This document shows positions 35,562-44,306 of a stretch of DNA of 64,000 bases, piece after piece. How positions within the stretch are numbered: position 1 is the first letter of the stretch; every line of letters begins with the position of its first letter. The position numbers and the translations under genes are program-made. The notes under the pieces were generated by a model. The model made no database searches. It had not been told where the DNA came from and was given only the letters and a program-made list of their open reading frames with translations. Origin of the DNA: Rheinheimera sp. (GTDB lineage Bacteria; Pseudomonadota; Gammaproteobacteria; Enterobacterales; Alteromonadaceae); contig DMYW01000058.1 of NCBI GenBank assembly GCA_003482455.1, positions 11,238-75,237 of the forward strand. Reading direction: 5' to 3'.

Positions 35562-36131
35562 TTAATGCTGAAACACCACACTGAAGGTAGTAGGCACGAC
35601 TAATTCAATGGTTTTTAGCTTGGCGATCTCTTGCAATTTCGCCACACCGCCATCGAGTTTAAAGGTGGCGGCGTTGACCAGCACAGGGCTTTGCGTGTGT
35701 GCTAGCACTTTGTTGTCCGCTAATTTCACCAGTTGTAAATCGACCATGACAGTCTGCGTTTGATCTAACAAAGTGAGCTTCAGTTCCGCTTTCTGCTGCG
35801 TCGTTGCCCCAACCGCGAGCTTGGTGACGAGGTTTGGATCCACGCGGGTGGTGGCGCTGATCATTGGGAATTTTGCTGCATGAAACAGGTGCTCCAACAT
35901 CCGTTCATTACGGATTGGCACTAAGGTATCCAAGCTTTTGACATCGATGCTGACGTTCACCACGCCATCGTCAGACCAAGTGCCACTTAAGCTTTTAAAG
36001 CTATGGGTTTCAGCCACTAACGAGTTTTTGACGGTGACAAAACGCAGGGCAGACTGGCTATTGTCGAGCTGCCACGCGGCGTGACTAGAAAAGCTAACCA
36101 ACATGGCGGCCAACAAAGAAAGAGTGCGCAT
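35562..36131 (-). CDS. YceI family periplasmic protein
   Basis: The 189-residue protein has a signal peptide (MRTLSLLAAMLVSFSSHA, cleaved before AWQLD) and a YceI-like lipocalin-type barrel that binds isoprenoid or other hydrophobic ligands in family members. Conserved parts are the N-terminal W-X-L-D-X-X-S segment, GTWSDDGVVNVSIDVKSLDT, RNERMLEHLFHAAKFPMISA, and the C-terminal VPTTFSVVF. The ATG at 36131 begins the signal peptide; the frame extends upstream without a supporting ribosome-binding site. GGAG lies upstream of the chosen start. Ligand unknown. Confidence 0.9.
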   Translation of the reverse strand: MRTLSLLAAMLVSFSSHAAWQLDNSQSALRFVTVKNSLVAETHSFKSLSGTWSDDGVVNVSIDVKSLDTLVPIRNERMLEHLFHAAKFPMISATTRVDPNLVTKLAVGATTQQKAELKLTLLDQTQTVMVDLQLVKLADNKVLAHTQSPVLVNAATFKLDGGVAKLQEIAKLKTIELVVPTTFSVVFQH

Positions 36132-36227
36132 CAGAGTTCTCCTAGGGGGATGGATTCTGACGCAGCATAGCTGGCATGGATTGAACATGCCAGCAGCCTT
36201 AACGATAATTTACGGCTAGTCAACGAC

Positions 36228-37418
36228 TTAGCGAATGATACACACCAAGCCTTTCAGGTAATGACCTTCGGGGTAGAAACTAGCGATCGGGTGGTCGGAT
36301 GCTTGGTTTAAGCGTTCGATAAACAAACAGTCACGGCCTGCATCTAACGCTGCGTCGGCGACGACTTTTTGGAACAAACTTTCTTCCATCAGTCCCGAGC
36401 ACGAGAACGTCAGCAATAATCCACCTTTTTTCACCAACTGCATCGCGACCCGGTTGATGTCTTTATAGCCGCGACAAGCGCCCATCAGCTGAGCTTTGCT
36501 TTCGGCAAATTTTGGTGGATCTAAGATCACCATATCAAATTGCTGGCCAGACTCTTTATATTCGCGCAACAACTTAAACACGTCGGCCTTGCGATAATTG
36601 ATTTGCGATTCGCTTAAGCCGTTCAGTTCGGCATTTCGTTTAGCGGTGGCAAGCGCCAGCTCGGACACGTCGACGTTAGTCACTTGCGCGGCGCCACCAA
36701 GGCCTGCCGCCACTGCAAAGGTGCCGGTGTAGCTAAAGCAGTTTAAAATCGTTTTGTTGGCGGCATAGCGACGGGCGGCGGCGCGGCTGTCGCGTTGGTC
36801 CAAATAAAAACCAGTTTTATGGCCATGGATCACATCAACGATGATCTGAAAACCATTTTCTTTAATTACCACTTCACCGCTGTCACGTGGTAAGTGCAGC
36901 CAGCCGGTTACTGGCACCAGGCCTTCTTTTTTACGAACGTCGACGTCAGAGCGTTCATAAATCGACAAGCCAGGGAACTGAAGTTTCAAAGCCTCGATGA
37001 TCAGCGGTCGTTGGTAGTCGGCGCCAGCGGATAACAACTGCACCACCAACACATCGTCGTAACGGTCAACCGTGACACCTGGCAAGCCATCTGATTCTGC
37101 CGCGACGACACGTACGCCATTGGTCTGCTCTAAGTCAAACAAGGCGCTGCGTACCGTCCAAGCGTCAGCGATGCGGCGATTGAAAAATGCGGCGTCGACG
37201 GCCTCTTGCTCATCCCAGGTCCAAATCCGCACGCGAATTTGCGAATCTGGCGAATAAGCCCCACGACCTAAAAAGGTGCCGTCGGCGGCACGGACATCCA
37301 CAGTTTCGCCAAGTAAGGCTTTGCCTTTGACTTGCTTAATGGCTTTGGAAAACACCCAAGGGTGGCGGCGTTTTAGGGATTTTTCGCGGTCGGCTTGCAG
37401 GAATACGGTTGCTGTCAT
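36228..37418 (-). CDS. rlmI: 23S rRNA (cytosine-1962-C5) methyltransferase
   Basis: RlmI methylates C1962 of 23S rRNA with S-adenosylmethionine. The 396-residue product follows E. coli RlmI closely: N-terminal PUA domain (REKSLKRRHPWVFSKAI, LGRGAYSPDSQIRVRIW), HGHKTGFYLDQRDSR, the Rossmann methyltransferase motif VLNCFSYTGTFAVAA region near residue 225, VILDPPKFAESK and the C-terminal LTFSCSGLM, which carries the catalytic Cys. Length and motif order match the E. coli enzyme. It is a single gene, divergent from the quinone oxidoreductase gene. Confidence 0.95.
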   Translation of the reverse strand: MTATVFLQADREKSLKRRHPWVFSKAIKQVKGKALLGETVDVRAADGTFLGRGAYSPDSQIRVRIWTWDEQEAVDAAFFNRRIADAWTVRSALFDLEQTNGVRVVAAESDGLPGVTVDRYDDVLVVQLLSAGADYQRPLIIEALKLQFPGLSIYERSDVDVRKKEGLVPVTGWLHLPRDSGEVVIKENGFQIIVDVIHGHKTGFYLDQRDSRAAARRYAANKTILNCFSYTGTFAVAAGLGGAAQVTNVDVSELALATAKRNAELNGLSESQINYRKADVFKLLREYKESGQQFDMVILDPPKFAESKAQLMGACRGYKDINRVAMQLVKKGGLLLTFSCSGLMEESLFQKVVADAALDAGRDCLFIERLNQASDHPIASFYPEGHYLKGLVCIIR

Positions 37419-37510
37419 GGTGATGATCTATATCAGGACGTTATCGGAAAAAACGGTTATTTTATCAGGTACTACTGCATACTGCAGAAAAACTTCCACA
37501 GGAGTGTGTA

Positions 37511-38515
37511 ATGACGGCTATTCCCTCGCAAATGCGTGCTGTTGTGGTGCGTGACGACACCGCTGACAAATCTCTAGAAATTGGCCATGTTGCGGCCCCC
37601 ACGATTGCAGATGATGAAGTCTTGGTGAAAGTACGGGCTTTTGGGGTAAATCGCGCCGATCTCGCCCAGCGTGCTGGGCATTACCCAGCGCCCGCCGGTG
37701 AGAGTTCGATTTTAGGCTTAGAAGTCGCTGGCGATGTCATAGCTGTTGGTGCTGGTGTTGACCCCCTATGGCTGCATCGCGCCGTGTTTGGCTTGGTGCC
37801 CGGCGGCGGTTATGCCGAGTACGCACGGCTGCATGTCAGCCACTTAATGCCAATGTCAGGTGCGCTGACGTACGAATCTGCGGCGGCCAGTGCCGAAGTG
37901 TTTTTAACCGCATATCAAGCGCTGTTTCACATTGGCGGGCTCGTTCAAGGCGGCGCCGCGTTGGTGCACGCTGGGGCGAGTGGTGTTGGTACCGCGGCGA
38001 TTCAGTTGGCGAAAGCGGCGGGGTGTAATATCGCGGTCACAGTGGGGAGCGACGACAAAGTGCAAGCTTGCCAAGCGCTTGGGGCTGATATTGCGGTGAA
38101 CTATAAACACGGCGATTGGGCTGGGGTGCTGGCGGCAGCGCAGCCGACAGGTTTTTCCGTGATTGTCGACCCAGTCGCAGCAGATTACATCGGCAAAGAT
38201 CTGCAAGTGCTGGCGCTGGATGGTCGTATCGTGGTGCTGGCGATGATGGGCGGGCGCAAAGTGCCGGAGCTGGACCTTGCGGTGATGTTTAAAAAACGTG
38301 GTCAGTTAATCTGTTCGACCCTTCGTAATCGCCACAATGCCTACAAAGCCGAGCTGCTGGCTGGCTTTGAACAGCGATTTGGCTCCATGTTACGTGATGG
38401 AACTTTGCAGGCGCAAATCGCCTCGGTACTGCCTTGGCAGCAAATCGAGCAGGCGCATCAGCTGTTGGCAAGTAACGCCATCGTCGGCAAAATTGTGATG
38501 ACGATTAACGATTAA
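37511..38515 (+). CDS. NAD(P)H-quinone oxidoreductase, PIG3/zeta-crystallin type
   Basis: The 334-residue protein is a medium-chain dehydrogenase/reductase of the zeta-crystallin group that reduces quinones or similar electrophiles with NADPH, without catalytic zinc. Motifs are VRAFGVNRADLAQRAGHYP, GLEVAGDVIAVG, and the nucleotide-binding HAGASGVGTAAIQLAKAAG near residue 150. The zinc ligands of alcohol dehydrogenases are absent. Its last codons and stop lie in the first two copies of an 8-unit 7-bp tandem repeat, so the final residues (Thr-Ile-Asn-Asp) are encoded by the repeat. It converges with the MFS transporter gene. Confidence 0.93.
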   Translation: MTAIPSQMRAVVVRDDTADKSLEIGHVAAPTIADDEVLVKVRAFGVNRADLAQRAGHYPAPAGESSILGLEVAGDVIAVGAGVDPLWLHRAVFGLVPGGGYAEYARLHVSHLMPMSGALTYESAAASAEVFLTAYQALFHIGGLVQGGAALVHAGASGVGTAAIQLAKAAGCNIAVTVGSDDKVQACQALGADIAVNYKHGDWAGVLAAAQPTGFSVIVDPVAADYIGKDLQVLALDGRIVVLAMMGGRKVPELDLAVMFKKRGQLICSTLRNRHNAYKAELLAGFEQRFGSMLRDGTLQAQIASVLPWQQIEQAHQLLASNAIVGKIVMTIND

Positions 38516-38558
38516 CGATTAACGATTAACGATTAACGATTAACGATTAACGATTAAC
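38503..38558. repeat. Eight-copy heptanucleotide tandem repeat (GATTAAC)n
   Basis: Eight perfect direct copies of GATTAAC run from 38503 to 38558, with a partial unit at each end. The stop codon of the oxidoreductase is in the second copy, so copy-number change would alter only the 3' untranslated length on that side. The array is the most regular simple repeat in the window. Confidence 0.97.
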
Positions 38559-38562
38559 GACG

Positions 38563-38598
38563 GCGAGCCAGAAAGCACAGCGGTGCAGTCTGGCTCGC
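38563..38598. repeat. Inverted repeat after the heptanucleotide array
   Basis: GCGAGCCAGA (38563-38572) and TCTGGCTCGC (38589-38598) pair perfectly over 10 bp with a 16-base loop. It lies between convergent genes and probably serves as a terminator stem, although no clear T run follows on the plus strand. Confidence 0.65.
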
Positions 38599-38615
38599 GC
38601 AAACTCCCCCCCGAT

Positions 38616-40133
38616 TTATGGTGTTCGCTGGTTGTTTTGTGGTGCTGCATCGGAATTATGCTTGTTAACTGACGCATCAATGTCTGTGGCTGAAGCAGGG
38701 GTTGCGGAATGTGTCTGGTCAGGTTCGACGGTCGGATTTTGCTCGTCAGCAGCGCTAAATTCGTTATCCAGCGGCGGCTCGGGTTGGTTGCTATCCCGCT
38801 GTTCTGACTCAGCTTGTGGCGCCAAAGTATTCGCTTGCACAGTACTGCTGGTCATCTCTGCGGCATCATACCGCGGCGTCATCATCTGCTGTGCCACCAT
38901 AGCGGAGTCCACGCGCGGGTCCAACGCCGCGGCCAATGGTGAGCCTACTAAATCGCCGGATGACATCACGTAGTCACGAGCTTGCACTTGTTCGGCAAGT
39001 TTTTGCTGATAATTCACTTGTTGCAGCCGCACAAACAACAACAGGGCGATCAACGCCATAAAACCGTAGAGCAAACGCGGGCCACCGAGTTGCATACAAG
39101 CGGACGCCAGCAGCGGCCCGATGCTGGCACCTAACCCAAAGGTCAACAAAATGGTCGCCGACAGTGCGACACGTTCTGATTGTTCAATATTCTGGTTCGC
39201 CAAAGCGGTGCCAAGCGGGTACAGCGTAAATGCAAACACGCCAAATAAAAACGTCAGCACTAGCTGTGGAGTGCCCGATAATGGCAACACGGCGATCGCC
39301 AACACAATAAAACCTAGGATGGCGGCATTGGTGCGAATGAGGCGACTGCGTCGTACCCGATCGGACAATTTACCCATAGGCCACTGCGCCAATAGCCCGG
39401 CAAATACAGTGGTTGCCATGTAGGCCGCAACTTGTTGATTATTTAAGCCCTGGCTGGCGGCGTAGGCGGGCGCCAAGCCATAAAATGATCCAACAATCAC
39501 CCCAGCCATCGCGATGGTGGTCAGAGACTGCGGCACTTTTTGCCAAAACACGCGAATTTGTAATGGTGCAGGTTTCAGTGGCTGCGGGTGAATACGCCGG
39601 GTTAACGCTAGTGGCACCACACACAAAGCAAAACACATAGCGACCAATAACAAAGGTTTGATGGTCAGTTCAGGGTTGAGACTCATCGCGCCTTGGCCAA
39701 GCACCAGCGCTAAATACGACACAATCATATAGCTGGCAAAAATAGTCCCGCGGTTCTTACTATCGGCTTGTTCATTCAACCAACTTTCCAGCACCATGTA
39801 TTGGCACATCATGCACATACCAACCAGTAGACGCAGCACCAGCCAAATTTCCAGCTGGTCAATCAGTGCATGACCGAGTGCACAGGCCGTCACGACGCCC
39901 GCTGACGCAGTAAAAGCCCGAATATGGCCAACTCGGCCGATCAAGCGATGCCCGACTTTTGAACCCAGCACCAGCCCCAAATAATAGGCAGACATCATGC
40001 CGCCGATCCAAATCCGCGCGACGTCCATATGGGCAAGACGCAAGCCTAAATAAGTCGTGAGCAACCCTGCGGCTAACACCATCAGCAGGGTGGCAAAATA
40101 CAACGACGAAAACGAACGAATACTCGCTGACAT
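38616..40133 (-). CDS. MFS transporter with long acidic C-terminal tail
   Basis: The 505-residue protein has about 12 membrane segments and fits the MFS group containing YcaD. The motif between helices 2 and 3 is GSKVGHRLIGRVGHIRAF, and the second-half counterpart is GKLSDRVRRSRLI. After residue 395 there is a hydrophilic tail of about 110 residues rich in Gln, Ser, Asn, Asp and Glu (such as QPEPPLDNEFSAADEQNP) that standard MFS transporters lack. The tail should face the cytoplasm and looks disordered. The substrate is unknown. The gene ends next to the tandem repeat and is followed on the same strand by nothing before rlmI. Confidence 0.88.
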   Translation of the reverse strand: MSASIRSFSSLYFATLLMVLAAGLLTTYLGLRLAHMDVARIWIGGMMSAYYLGLVLGSKVGHRLIGRVGHIRAFTASAGVVTACALGHALIDQLEIWLVLRLLVGMCMMCQYMVLESWLNEQADSKNRGTIFASYMIVSYLALVLGQGAMSLNPELTIKPLLLVAMCFALCVVPLALTRRIHPQPLKPAPLQIRVFWQKVPQSLTTIAMAGVIVGSFYGLAPAYAASQGLNNQQVAAYMATTVFAGLLAQWPMGKLSDRVRRSRLIRTNAAILGFIVLAIAVLPLSGTPQLVLTFLFGVFAFTLYPLGTALANQNIEQSERVALSATILLTFGLGASIGPLLASACMQLGGPRLLYGFMALIALLLFVRLQQVNYQQKLAEQVQARDYVMSSGDLVGSPLAAALDPRVDSAMVAQQMMTPRYDAAEMTSSTVQANTLAPQAESEQRDSNQPEPPLDNEFSAADEQNPTVEPDQTHSATPASATDIDASVNKHNSDAAPQNNQRTP

Positions 40134-40211
40134 ACTAAAAATCCAGATCTCTTCGGCACTATTTCACTGTAGAACATAAAATGGCTGCGTCTTCACCACA
40201 TCACACAGCTG

Positions 40212-40241
40212 AAAAAAAACCGCAGCCAGGCTGCGGTTTTT
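40212..40241 (-). terminator. Intrinsic terminator of metG
   Basis: On the minus strand AAAACCGCAG and CTGCGGTTTT flank a short loop and are followed by Ts. It lies directly downstream of the metG stop and also reads as a terminator on the plus strand. Confidence 0.82.
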
Positions 40242-40248
40242 ACAGGCG

Positions 40249-42282
40249 TTATTTGACGCGCATGCCAGGGGTTGCACCATCGTCAGGTGACAACAAGAAA
40301 ATTTCTGTGCCGCCTGGGCCTGCCGCCATCACCATCCCTTCGGACATGCCAAACTTCATCTTGCGTGGCGCTAGGTTAGCCACCATCACTGTCAGTCGGC
40401 CGACCAAGGCTTCTGGCTGATAGGCAGACTTGATGCCAGCGAATACTTGACGTTGTTCACTTCCTAAATCGAGTTGTAATTTCAACAGCTTATCAGCCCC
40501 TTCGACGTGTTCCGCACTAACGATACGTGCAATACGTAAATCCAGTTTTGCAAAATCGTCGATAGTAATAGTGTCGGCGATCGGGTCAATAGTGCTGGTT
40601 GCCGCGTTGGCAGGTGCAGTTGTGGTCACAGCTTTAGTCTCCAAACTTTCTTTTGAGGCATCGACCATGGCTTGTACTTTGACCGGGTCGACCCGTTGCA
40701 TTAATGCTTTAAATGGGTTCACTTGATGCGATGTCAACGGTTGTTGGAAGCTTTGCCAATTCAGCGGTGCATTTAAAAACGCTTCCACCTCGCCAGCCAT
40801 GCTTGGCAGCACAGGTTTTAAGTAATGCATCAAGACGCGGAACAAGTTAATGCCCATGGAGCAGACATCGTGCGTTTCTTGTTGTTTGCTTTCATCTTTC
40901 GCCAGCACCCACGGCGCTTTGGCGTCTATGTATTGGTTGGCTTTGTCGGCTAGTGCCATGATGTCGCGGATAGCGCGAGCAAATTCACGCTCTTCGAAAC
41001 TTTGCGCGATGCTGTCGCCTTGCGCGATAAATTCGGCATACAGTTCAGGCTCGGCAACGCGAGGCGATAATCGGCCATCGAATTTTTTGCTGATAAAGCT
41101 GGCGCAGCGGCTCGCGATGTTCACCACTTTTCCGACCAAATCGGCATTCACTTTTTGCGCGAAGTCTTCAAGATTCAGGTCCAGATCGACAATGCCTGAA
41201 GTTAACTTCGACGCAAAGTAGTAACGTAAGTACTCTGGATTTAAGTGATCCAAGTAAGTACGAGCCTTAATGAAGGTGCCGCGTGATTTGGACATCTTGG
41301 CGCCATTCACAGTAACAAAGCCATGTGCGAACACATTGGTCGGTTTGCGATAGCCGGCGCCGTGTAACATGGCTGGCCAGAACAAACTATGGAAATAGAT
41401 GATGTCTTTACCGATGAAGTGGTACACCTCAGCGTCGGAATCCTGTTGCCAGAACGCCGAGAAATCAACGCCTTCACGATCACAGAAGTTCTTAAAGCTC
41501 GCCAAATAACCAATCGGAGCATCTAACCACACATAAAAATATTTACCTGTGGTGCCTGGGATCTCAAAACCAAAATAAGGCGCATCACGGCTGATATCCC
41601 ATTGCTGCAAGCCTTCGCGGAACCATTCTTGTAGTTTATTGGCCATCTCGCTTTGCAGCGCGCCACCACGAGTCCACTCTTGTAACATGCCTTCAAATGC
41701 AGGCAGATCAAAGAAATAGTGCTCAGAATCTTTCAGCACGGGCGTCGCACCGGACACCACGGAGCGGGCATTTTTCAGCTCGGTTGGGCTGTAGGTTGCG
41801 CCGCAGGAATCGCAGCTGTCGCCATTTTGGTCAAGCGCGCCACACTTAGGGCAATCGCCTTTGACAAAACGGTCTGGTAAAAACATCTGTTTTTCAGGGT
41901 CGAACAGCTGGCTAATAGAGCGACGTTTGATATAACCGCCGGCATCGAGCTTTTGATAGATTTCGCTGGCAAAGGCGCGGTTTTCGTCAGAATGGGTGCT
42001 GTAGTAGTTATCAAAGCCAATCAAGAATTCACGGAAATCGGCTTGGTGTTCAACCGCCGTTTGCGCAATCATTTGCTCCGGTGTTAAGCCAAGCTGTTGG
42101 GCTTTGAGCATGATAGGCGTGCCGTGCGCGTCATCTGCACACACGTAATAACACTGATTGCCACGCGATTTCTGATAGCGCGACCAAATGTCGGTTTGGA
42201 TGTATTCAAGCATATGCCCTAAATGGATTGGACCATTGGCATAAGGTAAGGCGCTGGTAATAAGAATTTTCCGTGCTGACAT
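40249..42282 (-). CDS. metG: Methionyl-tRNA synthetase
   Basis: MetG charges tRNA-Met. The 677-residue product matches the E. coli length. The class I signature PYANGPIHLGH lies at the N-terminus, a zinc knuckle CPKCGALDQNGDSCDSC lies near residue 145, and KMSKSRGTF near residue 335. The C-terminal 100 residues are the Trbp111-like tRNA-binding domain (DFAKLDLRIARIVSAEHV). I chose the ATG at 42282, preceded by GGGGCGA, over a TTG four codons earlier. It is divergent from apbC, the same arrangement as metG/mrp in many gammaproteobacteria. Confidence 0.97.
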   Translation of the reverse strand: MSARKILITSALPYANGPIHLGHMLEYIQTDIWSRYQKSRGNQCYYVCADDAHGTPIMLKAQQLGLTPEQMIAQTAVEHQADFREFLIGFDNYYSTHSDENRAFASEIYQKLDAGGYIKRRSISQLFDPEKQMFLPDRFVKGDCPKCGALDQNGDSCDSCGATYSPTELKNARSVVSGATPVLKDSEHYFFDLPAFEGMLQEWTRGGALQSEMANKLQEWFREGLQQWDISRDAPYFGFEIPGTTGKYFYVWLDAPIGYLASFKNFCDREGVDFSAFWQQDSDAEVYHFIGKDIIYFHSLFWPAMLHGAGYRKPTNVFAHGFVTVNGAKMSKSRGTFIKARTYLDHLNPEYLRYYFASKLTSGIVDLDLNLEDFAQKVNADLVGKVVNIASRCASFISKKFDGRLSPRVAEPELYAEFIAQGDSIAQSFEEREFARAIRDIMALADKANQYIDAKAPWVLAKDESKQQETHDVCSMGINLFRVLMHYLKPVLPSMAGEVEAFLNAPLNWQSFQQPLTSHQVNPFKALMQRVDPVKVQAMVDASKESLETKAVTTTAPANAATSTIDPIADTITIDDFAKLDLRIARIVSAEHVEGADKLLKLQLDLGSEQRQVFAGIKSAYQPEALVGRLTVMVANLAPRKMKFGMSEGMVMAAGPGGTEIFLLSPDDGATPGMRVK

Positions 42283-42430
42283 CGGTCGCCCCAAAATAAA
42301 TAGCTAATTCAACGAAAAGAATTTAGGCATAATACAATACCAACCTTGAAAGCGCATCCTTTGCGCCCATTTCTGTAAGGTTCCAACTAGTTTTTGCTGG
42401 AAAAATCAACAGCTTTTTGAGAGTCAATCC

Positions 42431-43498
42431 ATGTTTGGCCTATTTTCGAAGAAAAAACACTCTGAGTTGCCCGAAGCCTTGCAACAATTGCTCAAGCAAG
42501 TGGCAATTGATGATTGGTTAATGCCGGTGCACGATCTGGCGAGCTCGGTCGAGTTCGATGGCAATCAATGCACAATCACTTTGCCGTTTGTCGCTGATTT
42601 TGTTCAGGCACCGCTGCAAGCTGCCGTGAAGGACGCAGGCCTCTCGATTGTGATTAAGGTTAAATCTGAACCTACGCCAACCAAGGTGTTTGGCTCGATC
42701 AAACAAGTGGTGTTGGTCGCTTCGGGTAAAGGCGGCGTCGGAAAGTCGACTACAGCCGTCAATTTGGCGGTTGCTTTGTCGCAACAAGGTGCAAAAGTAG
42801 GGCTGTTGGACGCTGATATTTATGGGCCATCCATCCCAACCATGTTAGGCGAGAGTCTGACCCGAGCCTCTTCTCCGGACAATAAACATCTAAACCCAGT
42901 GCAGAAGTTTGGCATTTATATGCAATCGATTGGCTTTCTGGTTGCACCAGAACAAGCGTCGGTATGGCGGGGCCCGATGGCGAGCAGTGCGCTGATGCAA
43001 CTGATCAACGAGACCCTGTGGCCCGAGCTTGATTTGTTAATTGTCGATATGCCGCCCGGTACCGGCGATATCCAGCTGACCATGTCGCAAAAACTTAAAG
43101 TCAGCGGCGCCATAGTGGTGACAACGCCACAAGACGTGGCGCTAGCAGATGCACAAAAAGGCATCGCGATGTTTCGGCAAGTGAATATTCCGGTACTGGG
43201 GCTGATTGAAAACATGAGTTTTTATCAATGCCCTTCGTGTGGTCATCAAGACGATATTTTTGGTACTGATGGCGGTAAAACGCTGGCGCAGCGCTATGGG
43301 GTGACAGTGCTCGGTCAATTGCCGCTGGAGACCAGCATCCGCGAACGTGCCGACCAAGGTGTACCGATAGCCTTAGATCTGCAGCATCAAACAGCTGAAA
43401 TCTATAGGAAAATAGCGCGACAATTAATTTTCACTTTATACTGGCAGCAGCAACTGACTGAAGGGCAGTCGGTTGAGATGCTGATGACGGACGACTGA
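42431..43498 (+). CDS. apbC: Iron-sulfur cluster carrier protein, Mrp/ApbC
   Basis: ApbC (Mrp) is a P-loop ATPase that binds and transfers [4Fe-4S] clusters. The 355-residue protein has a short N-terminal DUF59-like region, the deviant Walker A GKGGVGKST at residues 99-107, DADIYGPSIPTMLG, VDMPPGTGDIQLT and the cluster-binding CPSC in ENMSFYQCPSCG. The arrangement divergent from metG and followed by a nucleotide-metabolism gene is conserved. dcd starts 1 bp after its stop, so the two are co-transcribed. Alternative name mrp. Confidence 0.95.
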   Translation: MFGLFSKKKHSELPEALQQLLKQVAIDDWLMPVHDLASSVEFDGNQCTITLPFVADFVQAPLQAAVKDAGLSIVIKVKSEPTPTKVFGSIKQVVLVASGKGGVGKSTTAVNLAVALSQQGAKVGLLDADIYGPSIPTMLGESLTRASSPDNKHLNPVQKFGIYMQSIGFLVAPEQASVWRGPMASSALMQLINETLWPELDLLIVDMPPGTGDIQLTMSQKLKVSGAIVVTTPQDVALADAQKGIAMFRQVNIPVLGLIENMSFYQCPSCGHQDDIFGTDGGKTLAQRYGVTVLGQLPLETSIRERADQGVPIALDLQHQTAEIYRKIARQLIFTLYWQQQLTEGQSVEMLMTDD

Positions 43499-43499
43499 T

Positions 43500-44090
43500 A
43501 TGAGACTGTGTGACCGCGACATTGAAAAATACCTAGCCGAAGGCCGTATTCAAATAGAGCCGCAGCCGGCAGCCGATATGATTTCTGGCGTGACTGTCGA
43601 TATTCGCTTGGGCCATAAATTTCGTACTTTTCGCTCGCACACGGCGGCATTTATCGACTTAAGTGGCCCGCGGGAAGAAGTGCAAGCGGCGCTGGATTCG
43701 GTGATGAGCGATGAAATTGTGCTGCGTGATGACGAAGCCTTTTTCTTGCATCCAGGTGAGCTAGCCCTTGCCATTACGCTGGAATCTGTCACTTTGCCGG
43801 CGGATATTGTCGGTTGGCTAGACGGGCGTTCCAGCTTAGCGCGCCTGGGGTTAATGGTCCATGTGACCGCGCATCGGATTGATCCGGGCTGGTCAGGCAA
43901 CATTGTTTTAGAATTCTACAACAGCGGCCGTTTGCCATTGGCGCTGCGCCCCGGCATGAAAATAGGCGCGCTGAATTTTGAATTGATGACCGGTGAAGCG
44001 GCTCGTCCGTACAATAAACGGCAAGATGCGAAATACAAGCAGCAAAGTGGCGCTGTGGCGAGTCGCATCGGCCAAGATGACCAGGGTTAA
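43500..44090 (+). CDS. dcd: dCTP deaminase
   Basis: Dcd converts dCTP to dUTP, feeding dTMP synthesis. The 196-residue protein carries the family core GWLDGRSSLARLGLMVHVTAHRIDPGWSG (positions about 100-128), with the catalytic Glu in the following NIVLEFYNSG, and an N-terminal MRLCDRDIEKYL start like that of E. coli Dcd. It follows apbC with a 1-bp gap. The typical length is 193 residues. Phage-defence versions of dCTP deaminases are longer and sit in defence islands, which is not the case here. Confidence 0.96.
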   Translation: MRLCDRDIEKYLAEGRIQIEPQPAADMISGVTVDIRLGHKFRTFRSHTAAFIDLSGPREEVQAALDSVMSDEIVLRDDEAFFLHPGELALAITLESVTLPADIVGWLDGRSSLARLGLMVHVTAHRIDPGWSGNIVLEFYNSGRLPLALRPGMKIGALNFELMTGEAARPYNKRQDAKYKQQSGAVASRIGQDDQG

Positions 44091-44121
44091 TTGCCAATTT
44101 CACCGACAGCCACGCCAAAAT

Positions 44122-44146
44122 AAAAAGCCCACACCGAGGTGTGGGC
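44122..44146 (-). terminator. Leftward-reading terminator-like hairpin after dcd
   Basis: GCCCACAC, a CGAG loop and GTGTGGGC form a perfect stem. The T run lies on its left side when read on the minus strand (TTTTTATTTT), so it has the form of a minus-strand terminator, although genes on both sides are on the plus strand. On the plus strand it is followed by GAAAATCATTTT and is a poor terminator. Confidence 0.6.
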
Positions 44147-44306
44147 GAAAATCATTTTGACAAAGCAAAAATGAAGCTTGGTAATTATGCAGTAAATTTG
44201 CATAACAGTGCAAGGGTTGAATTGTGTTGCCCTTGCAGGACAAACCTTATTCTAACCCTCTGGTAGCCTTGCCTCGCGGCTGCAACAACATGCAAAAGAG
44301 TCAACT

